From Moraxella osloensis (GTDB taxonomy: Bacteria; Pseudomonadota; Gammaproteobacteria; Pseudomonadales; Moraxellaceae), in the NCBI RefSeq assembly GCF_001553955.1, contig NZ_CP014234.1, positions 1,860,001-1,924,000 on the forward strand: DNA of 64,000 nt. Reading direction: 5' to 3'. The notes beneath the pieces were generated by a model, which was given only the letters and a program-made list of their open reading frames with translations, ran no database searches and had not been told where the DNA came from. Shown piece after piece: positions 8,472-16,784 of this stretch. Position numbers and translations under genes: made by a program. Numbering within the stretch: position 1 is the stretch's first letter; each line of letters starts with the position of its first letter.

Positions 8472-8517
8472 AAAAAGCCCTGTTTCACAGAGCTTTTAAA
8501 TTCACAGAGCTTTTAAA
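8472..8517 (+). terminator. Terminator with a tandemly duplicated 3' arm
   Basis: AAAAGC-c-CUGU and ACAG-a-GCUUUU form the stem just after the deacetylase-like gene. The segment containing the 3' arm, TTCACAGAGCTTTTAAA, is repeated exactly at 8484-8500 and 8501-8517. Confidence 0.65.
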
Positions 8518-8564
8518 ATAAACCGTTGTTCTGCTAATCAATGCGCTAATGCATACGCTGATAA

Positions 8565-9707
8565 TTAGGCTAATACTTTCTCAAGCGCTTGCTTAAAACG
8601 GCTGACTGTACCGTCGACATCTGTTAATTTATCTAACCCAAATAGCCCCAAACGAAAGGTTTTAAAGCTGTCAGGTTCGCCAACTTTCAATGGCACGCCA
8701 CCTGCAATTTGTAAGCCTTGGGCTGCAAATGCTGCACCTTTGTGCATATCATCCCGGTCAGTATAAACCACAATCACACCTGGCGCTTGGTAGCCTGCAG
8801 CTGCGACGCTGATAATATGATGTTGATTGAGGACGGATAGTATTTTTTCACCCAATTCAAATTGGGCGCTTTTGAGTTTATCAAGTCCAATCGCTTCGGC
8901 TTCTTTGACAGTATCGCGGAATTTGGTCAGCCCATCGGTTGGCATCGTCGCATGATACGCATGACCGCCATTTTCATAAGCGCGCATGATAGTGAGCCAC
9001 TGTTTGAGATCTAATCCAAAACTGGTCGATTCGGTGGCTTCCACTTTGGCAACGGCTTGTTCATTCATCATTACTAGCCCCGCACATGGCGTGCTTGACC
9101 AGCCTTTTTGTGGCGCAGAGATGAGCACATCAATGCCCAACGCTTTCATATCAAGCCACACACAGCCTGACGCGATACAGTCAATGACCAGTAAACCACC
9201 GACACTATGCACCGCATCGGCAAGTTGTTTGATGTAGTCATCAGGCAGCATCAAGCCTGCCGCGGTTTCGACATGCGGGGCAAATACTACCGCAGGTTTT
9301 TTAGATTGAATTTCAGCGACAGCCGTCTCGATTGCCACTGGCTCAAACTGCTGTTGTTGCCCCATTGAATCGCTGTTGTCACCGATGTGTGCGGTCAGGA
9401 CAGTCACGTCATCCGTGATACGACCTTTTTCAAGGATTTGCGTCCAGCGAAAACTAAAAAAACCGTTGCGGATGATAAGCACTGTTTGGTCAGTGGCAAG
9501 CTGGCGCGCAACCGCTTCCATACCGTAAGTCCCTGTACCGGGCACGATTGCCACCGCATCAGCGTTGTACACGTTTTTTAAACTTGTGGACAAATCATTC
9601 ATCACGGTTTGGAATTTTTTGGACATGTGATTGAGCGAGCGGTCGGTATAGACCACAGAGTATTCTAATAAACCGTCTGGATCAATATCTTGGCGTAGGG
9701 CAGGCAT
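8565..9707 (-). CDS. Class V aminotransferase (alanine-glyoxylate/serine-pyruvate type)
   Basis: A 380-residue fold-type I PLP enzyme. VPGTGTYGMEAVARQLA forms the PLP phosphate pocket, VVFAPHVETAAGLMLPDD and VIDCIASGCVWLDM carry the cofactor-ring aspartate, and the Schiff-base lysine is in VLISAPQKGWSSTPCAG. The C-terminal GLQIAGGVPLKV and FRLGLFGLDKL fit the alanine-glyoxylate/serine-pyruvate subfamily, so amino transfer between alanine or serine and glyoxylate or pyruvate is the best guess. A strong AAAGGAGAG lies before the ATG. It is monocistronic, convergent with the deacetylase-like gene. Confidence 0.88.
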   Translation of the reverse strand: MPALRQDIDPDGLLEYSVVYTDRSLNHMSKKFQTVMNDLSTSLKNVYNADAVAIVPGTGTYGMEAVARQLATDQTVLIIRNGFFSFRWTQILEKGRITDDVTVLTAHIGDNSDSMGQQQQFEPVAIETAVAEIQSKKPAVVFAPHVETAAGLMLPDDYIKQLADAVHSVGGLLVIDCIASGCVWLDMKALGIDVLISAPQKGWSSTPCAGLVMMNEQAVAKVEATESTSFGLDLKQWLTIMRAYENGGHAYHATMPTDGLTKFRDTVKEAEAIGLDKLKSAQFELGEKILSVLNQHHIISVAAAGYQAPGVIVVYTDRDDMHKGAAFAAQGLQIAGGVPLKVGEPDSFKTFRLGLFGLDKLTDVDGTVSRFKQALEKVLA

Positions 9708-9838
9708 GGGACTCTCCTTTAATATCGTTGTCTTTCTCGCAAAATCGCAAATAAAATTAGTCTAGCAAAAAAGCCCTTTTAAAAACCAAAAATATTGTAG
9801 AGCGGTTGTTACATTTTTGGTTATCAATAGCGCAGTGA

Positions 9839-10069
9839 TTAAGCCAAAAACTGTCCACAGCAGCGTTTGTATTTCTCACCACTGCCGCAGGGGCAAGGCT
9901 GCTTTTGGGTCACAGGCATGACCACTGTCGGATCCAAAAAGTACCAACGGCTGGTGCCATGGGTGGGAATATTCACAAAGGTGGATAGCTCATGATGGAC
10001 GCCTTTGCTGCTGTCTAAAACCGCTAAATCCAAACCCGCTGCATGAGGCAAGTTGACGTATGTATCATG
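9839..10069 (-). pseudogene. 5'-truncated YchJ-like SEC-C protein
   Basis: The open frame begins immediately after the stop codon of the YdjM-like gene, in the same frame, and contains no ATG; TTG at 10051 without an SD is the only usable start near its 5' end. The readable part, [23 protein letters not shown] and [14 protein letters not shown], matches the second half of YchJ (UPF0225) proteins of ~150 residues, ending in the zinc-binding SEC-C motif. The N-terminal SEC-C motif and first half are missing. I read it as a gene remnant joined to a new upstream neighbour; a functional 70-residue SEC-C peptide is the alternative. Confidence 0.62.
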
Positions 10070-10789
10070 TTAATGAATGTTCGGTAGGTTGATGGCGGTA
10101 GGCAAGATATTTTTCTTTAAAATAAGCCAACTAATGGGGTCTTGTAGCGTCTGCCAAAATAGTTTAAACGGCGGGGCAAACACAATCAGGGCAGCCAACA
10201 CGGCATATAAACCCAAATACCAGCCTACTTGATCGAATTTAAACACTTTAAACGCGGTACCAAAAGATTTTTTGACACTCAGCCCTAACAGGTTGACGCT
10301 AAACATCTCATCTAACAGCAGATGAACAATGGCGCCAAACATCAAAAATAGCCCCAAAAACCAACTAATAACAGCGCCTTGCTTAAACCCATAAAAGCTG
10401 GCGTACACGAGGGTCATCGCCATAATCCCCAGATAGGGAATCGAGTGCACGATACCGCGATGCACCGTCAATTTGCTATATAAATTAAACACACCGTAGC
10501 GCATCAGCAAATAAGAGGCTAACCACAATCCTGCCAATGCCACCAACGAAAACTGCCCGACACACAAGATAACAATAAAAAATGCCGTCAGCAGCGATAC
10601 GACATTAAATCCTACGGTCGCGGGTACCGAGTGGTCCAAATCAATATCGGGCAGCAAGCCACCAATGGTACCAGCCACCACACACATCAAATATTCAGGC
10701 GCGGTCAGCATCCCTGCCTTATAAATCACCAAGCCAGTGACGCCACTTGCGACAAAAGCGACACTTATGTGGGTGTTAAAATTTGCCAT
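10070..10789 (-). CDS. YdjM-like membrane-bound metal-dependent hydrolase (DUF457)
   Basis: A 239-residue integral membrane protein of the YdjM/DUF457 group. The markers are FNTHISVAF near the start, GGLLPDIDLDHSVPA with clustered Asp/His, LTVHRGIVHSIPYL and HLLLDEMFSVNLLG. These conserved His and Asp residues among about five hydrophobic helices suggest metal binding; E. coli YdjM is SOS-induced. ATG 10789 has GAAG six bases upstream, better than an earlier TTG at 10810. A truncated YchJ-like frame continues after its stop. Confidence 0.82.
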   Translation of the reverse strand: MANFNTHISVAFVASGVTGLVIYKAGMLTAPEYLMCVVAGTIGGLLPDIDLDHSVPATVGFNVVSLLTAFFIVILCVGQFSLVALAGLWLASYLLMRYGVFNLYSKLTVHRGIVHSIPYLGIMAMTLVYASFYGFKQGAVISWFLGLFLMFGAIVHLLLDEMFSVNLLGLSVKKSFGTAFKVFKFDQVGWYLGLYAVLAALIVFAPPFKLFWQTLQDPISWLILKKNILPTAINLPNIH

Positions 10790-10839
10790 AGTCTTCGCCC
10801 AGTTTCCCAATAGCTTAAAATCAGCGAGTCAAAACTCAA

Positions 10840-10880
10840 GTGGTAAAATCCCGAGTGGTAAAATCCCGAGTGGTAAAATT
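10840..10880. repeat. 15-bp tandem repeat, 2.7 copies
   Basis: GTGGTAAAATCCCGA occurs at 10840-10854 and 10855-10869, with an 11-bp partial third copy at 10870-10880. It lies between the YdjM-like gene and the tRNA genes. Confidence 0.9.
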
Positions 10881-10888
10881 TAGTGGTT

Positions 10889-10944
10889 TAAATTAAGTAG
10901 CTTAAATTAAGTAGCTTAAATTAAGTAGCTTAAATTAAGTAGCT
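10889..10944. repeat. 14-bp tandem repeat, four perfect copies
   Basis: TAAATTAAGTAGCT is repeated exactly at 10889-10902, 10903-10916, 10917-10930 and 10931-10944. There are no spacers, so this is not a CRISPR array. It follows a separate 15-bp repeat nearby. Confidence 0.95.
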
Positions 10945-10962
10945 AGAATCAAATACCAAAAC

Positions 10963-10997
10963 AAAAAAGCCATCGTCCGTTAGACAATGGCTTTTTT
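10963..10997 (-). terminator. Terminator of the tRNA-Ala/tRNA-Glu transcript
   Basis: AAAAAAGCCAT and ATGGCTTTTTT pair around an inner GTC/GAC stem with loop CGTTA. It lies 9 bp beyond the 3' end of tRNA-Glu on the minus strand. Confidence 0.85.
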
Positions 10998-11005
10998 AAA
11001 ATAAG

Positions 11006-11081
11006 TGGCGTCCCCACGGGGATTCGAACCCCGGTTACCGCCGTGAAAGGGCGATGTCCTAGGCCTCTAGACGATGGGGAC
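11006..11081 (-). tRNA. tRNA-Glu (anticodon TTC)
   Basis: A 76-nt cloverleaf with encoded CCA. The acceptor arms are GTCCCCA and TGGGGAC, the T arm is CCGGGGTTCGAACCCCG, and the anticodon loop is CTTTCAC (GAA at 11045-11047 on the plus strand). It is probably co-transcribed with the upstream tRNA-Ala and ends in the terminator at 10963-10997. gltX, encoding the synthetase that charges it, lies 1.3 kb away on the other strand. Confidence 0.97.
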
Positions 11082-11116
11082 GCAATCGCACGAGGTGCTC
11101 TAAGCAGGCTTAATAG

Positions 11117-11192
11117 TGGTGGAGCTAAGCGGAGTCGAACCGCTGACCCCTTGCATGCCATGCAAGTGCTCTACCAACTGAGCTATAGCCCC
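11117..11192 (-). tRNA. tRNA-Ala (anticodon GGC)
   Basis: A 76-nt cloverleaf with encoded CCA. It starts GGGGCTATAGCTCAG, has the anticodon stem CTTGC/GCAAG with loop ATGGCAT, and the T arm AGCGGTTCGACTCCGCT. It lies 35 bp upstream of tRNA-Glu on the minus strand. Confidence 0.97.
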
Positions 11193-11353
11193 ATTTTTGG
11201 GAATTATTTAGACTGCTTTGCCTAAGAGTGCGCGTATTTTATTGAAAACTGATTTTGCTGTCAAGATGATTTTTGCCTAAAAACACAAAATTTTTACCCA
11301 TTCTTGCTATAATGATGCGTTCTTTATGTTGCCTTCATATAACGACTGTAGAT

Positions 11354-11528
11354 TAGGGCGTGTCCCTAATTCGGAACAAAGTATTTTTAATGGCCTAAAA
11401 ATGCCTAAATCTGGCAAAACTGCGTTAAATTGTTTGACAATATTCCAATATTATCTGCACAATTTGCCTTGTTTTGCTGGCGATTTAGTCTATTTTTAGC
11501 CTCATTATCCAAATAGGGACACGCCCTA
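11354..11528. mobile_element. 175-bp MITE, copy A
   Basis: The ends are a perfect 15-bp inverted repeat, TAGGGCGTGTCCCTA, with TA at both extremes that may be the target duplication. No ORF of transposase size fits. A second copy at 45760-45934 differs at one position only (C here in TTTTTAGCCTC, T there). This copy sits between tRNA-Ala and dedA, 41 bp upstream of the dedA start. A TA target fits an IS630/Tc1-like or an IS5-group helper; no helper transposase is in the window. Confidence 0.92.
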
Positions 11529-11569
11529 GTTATATTTTGTTGTTTTGTCTAAAATTATAAGGATAGCCC

Positions 11570-12196
11570 ATGTGGTTGGTTGATTTTATTTTGCATATCG
11601 GTGAGCATTTACAAGAACTGGTCAACAACTATGGCAATTGGATTTATGCGATTTTGTTTGCCATTGTGTTTTGCGAGACGGGTCTGGTGGTGTTACCATT
11701 TTTGCCCGGGGATTCGATGTTGTTTGCGGCAGGCACCATTGCCGCAGTGGGCGATATGAATATCTTTGTGCTAATTGGTTTATTGATTGTGGCGGCAGTA
11801 TTGGGTGATTTTGTCAATTTTGAGATTGGCAAACACTTTGGGCAAAAGTTATTTTCCAATCCCAATTCCAAGATTTTTAAGCAAAGCTATTTGCAACAAA
11901 CCCACGATTATTATGAAAAATACGGCGGACGCACCATTATTATTGCCCGTTTTATTCCCATTGTACGCACGTTTGCGCCGTTTGTAGGCGGGATGGGTAA
12001 CATGAATTATGCCCAGTTTGCTCGCTACAATATCGTTGGCGCGGTATTATGGGTCGTATCTTTTACCACGCTAGGCTATTTTTTTGGTCAATTACCCTTT
12101 GTCAAAGAACATTTTTCGTGGATTATGATTGCCATTATTGTGTTTTCGGTGGTACCAATGATTGTCGAAATCATTCGCCATCGCAAGGATAAATAA
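11570..12196 (+). CDS. DedA family membrane protein
   Basis: A 208-residue SNARE-associated/DedA-type protein with several membrane helices. The hallmarks are [32 protein letters not shown] and the motif [18 protein letters not shown] with its conserved Arg, Pro and Gly residues. The family is implicated in undecaprenyl-phosphate or phospholipid flipping and membrane homeostasis. It is monocistronic; the 175-bp MITE just upstream leaves about 40 bp for a promoter, so expression may start within the MITE. Confidence 0.92.
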   Translation: MWLVDFILHIGEHLQELVNNYGNWIYAILFAIVFCETGLVVLPFLPGDSMLFAAGTIAAVGDMNIFVLIGLLIVAAVLGDFVNFEIGKHFGQKLFSNPNSKIFKQSYLQQTHDYYEKYGGRTIIIARFIPIVRTFAPFVGGMGNMNYAQFARYNIVGAVLWVVSFTTLGYFFGQLPFVKEHFSWIMIAIIVFSVVPMIVEIIRHRKDK

Positions 12197-12325
12197 TTGA
12201 ATTAGTCTTCAAAAATAACGCTAACTGCCAAAGTCAATCTGGCATTTAGCGTTGCCTTCCAAATTTATATTTTATCAGCCATCTATCATCGCTAGGATTC
12301 AATTTATAAAAATTCGATAGTCGGC

Positions 12326-12331
12326 TATAAT
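12326..12331 (+). promoter_or_regulatory. Probable gltX -10 element
   Basis: TATAAT inside GGCTATAATAGCC, 38 bp before the gltX start. The hexamer 17 bp upstream (TTTATA) is a weak -35, so only the -10 is well supported. Confidence 0.45.
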
Positions 12332-12369
12332 AGCCGCTAATTTGAAATTTTGGTAAAATTGAGAAATCC

Positions 12370-13866
12370 ATGTCACAAGTCCGCACCCGTATTGCCCCAA
12401 GCCCCACAGGCTTTCCCCACGTTGGCACCGCCTATATCGCACTATTTAACCTTGCCTTTGCCAAAGCAAATGGCGGCGATTTTATCCTACGCATTGAAGA
12501 CACCGACCAAACGCGCTCCACCGCGCAATCTGAAAAAATGATTTTGGACGCGCTGCGCTGGGTCGGTCTTGACTGGTCAGAAGGTCCAGACGTCGGCGGT
12601 CCACATGCACCGTACCGCCAAAGCGAACGCAAAGACATCTACAAACAATACGCCGAAGAACTGTTGGACAAAGGTCATGCATTTCGCTGTTTTGCCACAG
12701 CCGAAGAGTTAGATCAAATGCGAGCCGAACAAATGGCGCGGGGTGAAACGCCAAAATATGACGGTCGCTATGCGAACCTTTCCCGTGAACAATCGGACAA
12801 GCTCGCCGCCGCAGGCAAACCATTCGTCATTCGTATGCGTGTGCCAGACGAGGGTGTATGTAAATTTGACGATATGCTACGTGGGGAGGTCGAGATTCCT
12901 TGGTCACAAGTGGATATGCAAGTGCTACTCAAAACCGACGGTCTACCAACCTACCATTTGGCAAACGTGGTCGATGACCATTTGATGCAGATTACCCACG
13001 TCATCCGTGGCGAAGAGTGGATTAACTCTGCCCCAAAACATCAATTATTGTATAAATATTTTGGTTGGGATATGCCCGTACTCTGTCATATGCCACTGCT
13101 CAGAAACCCCGACAAATCCAAACTATCGAAACGCAAAAATCCCACCTCAATCACTTATTACCGTGATGCAGGTGTATTACCAGAAGCCTTGCTCAACTAT
13201 TTGGGACGGATGGGCTACTCCATGCCAAATGAAGCGGAAAAATTCACCTTGGATGAAATGATTGCCAGTTTTGACATTAAACGGGTGTCATTGGGCGGTC
13301 CGATTTTTGACGTGGAAAAACTCACTTGGCTCAATGGCGAATGGTTGCGTTCACTGTCACCCGAAGCCTTAAAAACCAAAATTCTTGATTGGGCCAATGA
13401 CAGCGACAAACTCACCGCGATTGCCAAAGCCATTCAGCCACGCATTAACTTGTTGTCGGATGCGGTGAACTGGTCGGGCTTTTATTTCCAAAACTTGCCA
13501 ACCATTAGTGAGGTGGACTTTGAGCATAAAGTATTATCCACTGAGCAAACCGTGGAGATTCTACAACTTGCGCAATGGCAGTTAGAAACCCTGCCTGTAT
13601 GGACGGAGGAGAATATCCAAGCGGTATTGTCTGGTTTGGCAGGGGAGATGGGCATTAAATTGCGTGATTTTATGTCGCCATTTTTTATTGCCATCGCAGG
13701 TAGCAAGTCAAGCACGCCTGTGATGAATTCAATGTATTTGATTGGAGCGGATATGACATTGCAGCGCCTGCGTCATGCCATTGAGGTATTGGGCGGTGTC
13801 AGTAAGAAAAAAGCCAAAGAATTGGAAAAACGTCATAAAGCATTGCCAAGCTTTTTGACTCCATAA
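12370..13866 (+). CDS. gltX: Glutamyl-tRNA synthetase
   Basis: This class I synthetase charges tRNA-Glu. In 498 residues it has the HIGH-type motif [16 protein letters not shown] near the N-terminus, the KMSKS-type KLSKRKN near residue 250, and a C-terminal anticodon-binding domain ending in an EVLGG segment. HVIRGEEW and CHMPLL, between the two motifs, are typical of bacterial GluRS. It is monocistronic with its own terminator at 13884-13911. tRNA-Glu(TTC) is encoded about 1.3 kb upstream on the other strand. Confidence 0.97.
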   Translation: MSQVRTRIAPSPTGFPHVGTAYIALFNLAFAKANGGDFILRIEDTDQTRSTAQSEKMILDALRWVGLDWSEGPDVGGPHAPYRQSERKDIYKQYAEELLDKGHAFRCFATAEELDQMRAEQMARGETPKYDGRYANLSREQSDKLAAAGKPFVIRMRVPDEGVCKFDDMLRGEVEIPWSQVDMQVLLKTDGLPTYHLANVVDDHLMQITHVIRGEEWINSAPKHQLLYKYFGWDMPVLCHMPLLRNPDKSKLSKRKNPTSITYYRDAGVLPEALLNYLGRMGYSMPNEAEKFTLDEMIASFDIKRVSLGGPIFDVEKLTWLNGEWLRSLSPEALKTKILDWANDSDKLTAIAKAIQPRINLLSDAVNWSGFYFQNLPTISEVDFEHKVLSTEQTVEILQLAQWQLETLPVWTEENIQAVLSGLAGEMGIKLRDFMSPFFIAIAGSKSSTPVMNSMYLIGADMTLQRLRHAIEVLGGVSKKKAKELEKRHKALPSFLTP

Positions 13867-13883
13867 GCTTAATTGTTTTGTAT

Positions 13884-13911
13884 AAAAGTCCGTCGCTGTG
13901 GCGGATTTTTT
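13884..13911 (+). terminator. gltX terminator
   Basis: TCCGTC and GGCGGA pair around the loop GCTGT, with flanking AAAA/TTTTTT, 18 bp after the gltX stop. Confidence 0.75.
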
Positions 13912-14024
13912 ATTTTAGTGCGAGTAACTCAGGGTCATGCTAAATAACATGAATAAACCTAACAAAGATGGTATCATACCTAGCAAAATCAGCTTCTAAT
14001 TTTTACAATTTAAAGGTAATCATC

Positions 14025-14540
14025 ATGGCAAATCTTCAAAACGAACTCGCCCAAGTACAGCATATCAGCGGTGAATTACACACCAATGCCCACGCCAAAA
14101 TCGGTATGGTGGTAGGACGCTTTAACAGCTTTGTGGTAGAAAGTTTGGTCAGCGGCGCGATTGATACCTTACTGCGTCATGGTATCGCAGGTAGCAATAT
14201 TACTGTCGTGCGTGTACCGGGTGCTTGGGAAATTCCACTGGCGGTTGCCCGTATGGCACAAACCGATAAATTTGACGCTATCATCGGTTTAGGCGCGGTG
14301 ATTCGTGGTAGCACGCCGCACTTTGATTTTGTCGCTGGTGAATCTGCCAAAGGCTTGGGCGCGATTGGGTTGGATTATGACGTGCCTGTTATTAATGCAA
14401 TTTTGACCACAGACAGCATCGAACAAGCCATTGAGCGCTCTGGTACCAAAGCAGGAAACAAAGGCTCAGAAGCAGCCATGGTCGCGCTTGAGATGATTAA
14501 CGTGTTGGGTCAAATTGACGCACAAATGGCTGGTGAATAA
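14025..14540 (+). CDS. ribH: 6,7-dimethyl-8-ribityllumazine synthase
   Basis: RibH condenses the pyrimidine intermediate with dihydroxybutanone phosphate in the penultimate step of riboflavin synthesis. The 171-residue protein shows [50 protein letters not shown] (with the catalytic histidine region) and [15 protein letters not shown]. The ATG at 14025 follows AAAGG; the open frame reaches further upstream but without family sequence. It is the first gene of ribH-nusB, a widespread pairing, 9 bp before nusB. No FMN riboswitch is visible upstream. Confidence 0.95.
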   Translation: MANLQNELAQVQHISGELHTNAHAKIGMVVGRFNSFVVESLVSGAIDTLLRHGIAGSNITVVRVPGAWEIPLAVARMAQTDKFDAIIGLGAVIRGSTPHFDFVAGESAKGLGAIGLDYDVPVINAILTTDSIEQAIERSGTKAGNKGSEAAMVALEMINVLGQIDAQMAGE

Positions 14541-14549
14541 GGTAGCAAT

Positions 14550-15110
14550 ATGACTGACAATTCAACCCACACCACACCAGAACAGGCGAGTCAAGACAAC
14601 GCCATCAATTATAAAACCAGCCTGACCGCGATTCGTAAAGCACGCCGTTTTGTGGTGCAAGGGTTATATGAATGGCTGTTGACAGGCAACCCATCGCACG
14701 AAATCGAAGCGCATACCCGCAGTGAGAATGCCATGCACACGGTACATTTGGGCTATTATCACGAGCTGCTGAGCAAAATCATTGAGCAAAGCGATGACTT
14801 AATCGCCTATATCGACAGCCTACTTGATCGCCCTTGGACACGTCTAGATAAAGTGGAGCAAGCGGTACTGCTTGTCGGTGCCTATGAAATGAAGCAGCAC
14901 TTGGAAGTGCCTTACAAAGTAGTGATTGATGAAGCGATTCAGCTCAATACCCATTTTGGCTCATCAGATGGTTATAAAATGATTCACGTGGTGATGGATA
15001 AAATCGCCAAAGAGGTGCGTATGCCTGAAGTAGAAGCAGATGCCAAAAAAGCCAAAACAGAGGATGCGCCGCAGCCGCCATCGCAAGCGACCACTGAAGA
15101 AGAAAAATAA
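14550..15110 (+). CDS. nusB: Transcription antitermination factor NusB, with extended tail
   Basis: NusB binds boxA RNA with NusE (ribosomal S10) in rRNA antitermination. The core is recognisable: [41 protein letters not shown] and [19 protein letters not shown], ending with a helix corresponding to the usual C-terminus. With 186 residues it exceeds the E. coli length (139) through a ~25-residue Thr/Ser-rich start and a charged Ala/Lys/Pro/Glu tail of ~25 residues. It sits between ribH and a terminator that separates it from thiL. Confidence 0.93.
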   Translation: MTDNSTHTTPEQASQDNAINYKTSLTAIRKARRFVVQGLYEWLLTGNPSHEIEAHTRSENAMHTVHLGYYHELLSKIIEQSDDLIAYIDSLLDRPWTRLDKVEQAVLLVGAYEMKQHLEVPYKVVIDEAIQLNTHFGSSDGYKMIHVVMDKIAKEVRMPEVEADAKKAKTEDAPQPPSQATTEEEK

Positions 15111-15116
15111 TACCGT

Positions 15117-15144
15117 AAAGGGCGTACTCGCTACGCCCTTTTAT
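15117..15144 (+). terminator. Hairpin terminator between nusB and thiL
   Basis: AAAGGGCGTA and TACGCCCTTT form a perfect 10-bp stem with loop CTCGC, followed by a short T-run. It begins 6 bp after the nusB stop and probably attenuates read-through into thiL. Confidence 0.75.
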
Positions 15145-15164
15145 GCTCGATACGGATGGCTAAG

Positions 15165-16145
15165 ATGTCCGAATTTTCTTTGATTTATCAACATTTTCAA
15201 CACTGTACACGCAAAAATCCCTTGACCCAAGTGGGTATTGGGGATGATTGCGCAATAAGCAGCATGCCGAGTGATTGCGAACTGGTGAGCTGTATTGACA
15301 CGCTGGTTGCAGGTCGGCATTTTCCCTTATCAACATCCGCTTATGCCATCGGCTATAAATCGGTCGCGGTCAATTTATCCGATTTGGCAGCGATGGGTGC
15401 GACACCCTATGCGATATTGCTGAGTATTAGCTTGCCCGCTAAGCTTGCACATGATGACTGGCTCAAACCATTCGCCCAAGGCATCGCGGACATTTGCAAC
15501 CGATTTGATGTCGAGCTCATCGGTGGCGATACCACCCAATCTAACACCTTAACCATCTCTGTCACTGCACTGGGTTTTGTGCCATCTGGGCAAGCTATTA
15601 CCAGACGTGGCGCAAAAGTCGGTGATATCATCTGTGTGAGCGGTGAGATTGGCTCAGCAAGTTTTGCGTTACAGCAGATTTTACACGCTGAAAAATCTGA
15701 GCGGCACAATATCGCTTTACAACCAATCGCTTTACAACAAATCGCTTTACAGCCGGCACTCGATTTACCTGTTCCGCAAGTTGAGCTCGGGCAAAAATTA
15801 CGTGGGTTTGCCCATAGCATGATTGATATTTCAGACGGGCTAGGGCAGGATTTGGGTCATATCCTAACCGCATCACAGGTGGGCGCGGTGGTCGATTTAG
15901 CCAGCATTCCAACGCACCCACGATTACAAGCTTTGCCAAATACTGATAAGTGGCAACATCAGCTCAATGGCGGCGATGATTATCAGCTGTGCTTTACCAT
16001 GAGTGAGCAAAATTTTGTCAAATTTAATCAACAGTTTTCGGATAAAATTTTTGCCATTGGCAAAATTGTCACAGAAAACGGCTTGAGGCTGACTTATAAT
16101 AACCAACCAATTGAATTTTCAATCACTGGCTATCAGCATTTTTAG
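15165..16145 (+). CDS. thiL: Thiamine-monophosphate kinase
   Basis: ThiL phosphorylates thiamine monophosphate to the active pyrophosphate. The AIR-synthase-like fold is shown by VGIGDDCAI (metal/ATP Asp), KSVAVNLSDLAAMGATP, VELIGGDTTQS and SMIDISDGLGQDL, with NGGDDYQLCFT near the C-terminus. The usual family start MSEF supports ATG 15165; ATG 15156 is a three-codon longer alternative. An internal 15-bp unit repeated three times (15711-15755) encodes IALQP/IALQQ/IALQP, probably a slippage expansion in a surface loop. pgpA follows 14 bp later, a common thiL-pgpA pairing. Confidence 0.94.
   Translation: MSEFSLIYQHFQHCTRKNPLTQVGIGDDCAISSMPSDCELVSCIDTLVAGRHFPLSTSAYAIGYKSVAVNLSDLAAMGATPYAILLSISLPAKLAHDDWLKPFAQGIADICNRFDVELIGGDTTQSNTLTISVTALGFVPSGQAITRRGAKVGDIICVSGEIGSASFALQQILHAEKSERHNIALQPIALQQIALQPALDLPVPQVELGQKLRGFAHSMIDISDGLGQDLGHILTASQVGAVVDLASIPTHPRLQALPNTDKWQHQLNGGDDYQLCFTMSEQNFVKFNQQFSDKIFAIGKIVTENGLRLTYNNQPIEFSITGYQHF
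15711..15755. repeat. In-frame 15-bp triplication inside thiL
   Basis: ATCGCTTTACAACCA, ATCGCTTTACAACAA and ATCGCTTTACAGCCG follow one another, giving a five-residue repeat in the protein. Confidence 0.9.
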
Positions 16146-16159
16146 CCAAAGAACTTCTT

Positions 16160-16738
16160 ATGACTCAACTGCATAAACCCGACGTCCGTAAAGCCAATGT
16201 TTGCCCGCCTTGTCCGCCAACCGCGAGCGTTTGGGAAAAGCTGATTTATTGGCTCGGTATCGGCTTAGGCTCAGGATTGCCAAAGCGCGCTGCTGGGACG
16301 TGGGGCACGGTGGGTGGACTGGTGGTTGCCATTCCGATGTTGTGGCTTGGCTTTTGGGGGTTTTTGGCGGTGACGGTGGTGGGCGCTCTAGTCGGTAGTT
16401 ATATCTGTGGCAAAACATCGGATTTGATGGGTGTACACGATGACCCGCATATCGTTTGGGATGAATGGGTCGGGATGTGGGTGTCACTCTTGCCAATTTT
16501 ATGGCTGCATTTCTATGATGATGCTTTATTGCAAGGTCATCAGTTAAGTTTACTGCTACTATACTTTGCTGCATTTGTCGCGTTTCGTTTTTTTGATATT
16601 TTAAAACCCTTTCCGATTAAATGGGTGGATAAAAATGTGAGCGGCGGTTTTGGTATTTTGATTGATGACATTTTGGCGGGGCTGATGGCGGGGGTTGTGC
16701 TAATAGTTTTTGTAAGTGTACTCGTTACTTATGTTTAA
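16160..16738 (+). CDS. pgpA: Phosphatidylglycerophosphatase A
   Basis: PgpA dephosphorylates phosphatidylglycerol phosphate in the inner membrane. The 192-residue protein has the family signature in its first third, GLGSGLPKRAAGTWGTVGG, then DDPHIVWDEWVGMWVSL with the conserved acidic residues, and FRFFDILKPFPIKWVD. Two to three strong hydrophobic segments and a C-terminal helix (AGVVLIVFVSVLVTYV) fit a membrane protein. It is in the same transcription unit as thiL. Confidence 0.93.
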   Translation: MTQLHKPDVRKANVCPPCPPTASVWEKLIYWLGIGLGSGLPKRAAGTWGTVGGLVVAIPMLWLGFWGFLAVTVVGALVGSYICGKTSDLMGVHDDPHIVWDEWVGMWVSLLPILWLHFYDDALLQGHQLSLLLLYFAAFVAFRFFDILKPFPIKWVDKNVSGGFGILIDDILAGLMAGVVLIVFVSVLVTYV

Positions 16739-16784
16739 TCTGTTGTATCATTAAAATTAATTTAAAAAAGAATAAGGAATTCCC

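Noticed and set aside
10051-10072. Programmed stop read-through joining the YdjM-like protein to the SEC-C tail
   Set aside because: The YdjM-like protein is complete without it, and the stop is UAA with no known read-through context. A deletion scar is simpler.
10840-10944. CRISPR-like array
   Set aside because: Units of 14-15 bp are directly adjacent with no unique spacers, and no cas genes are near.
13912-14024. FMN or TPP riboswitch upstream of ribH or thiL
   Set aside because: The gaps are too short or lack the conserved stems; only a plain terminator hairpin stands before thiL.
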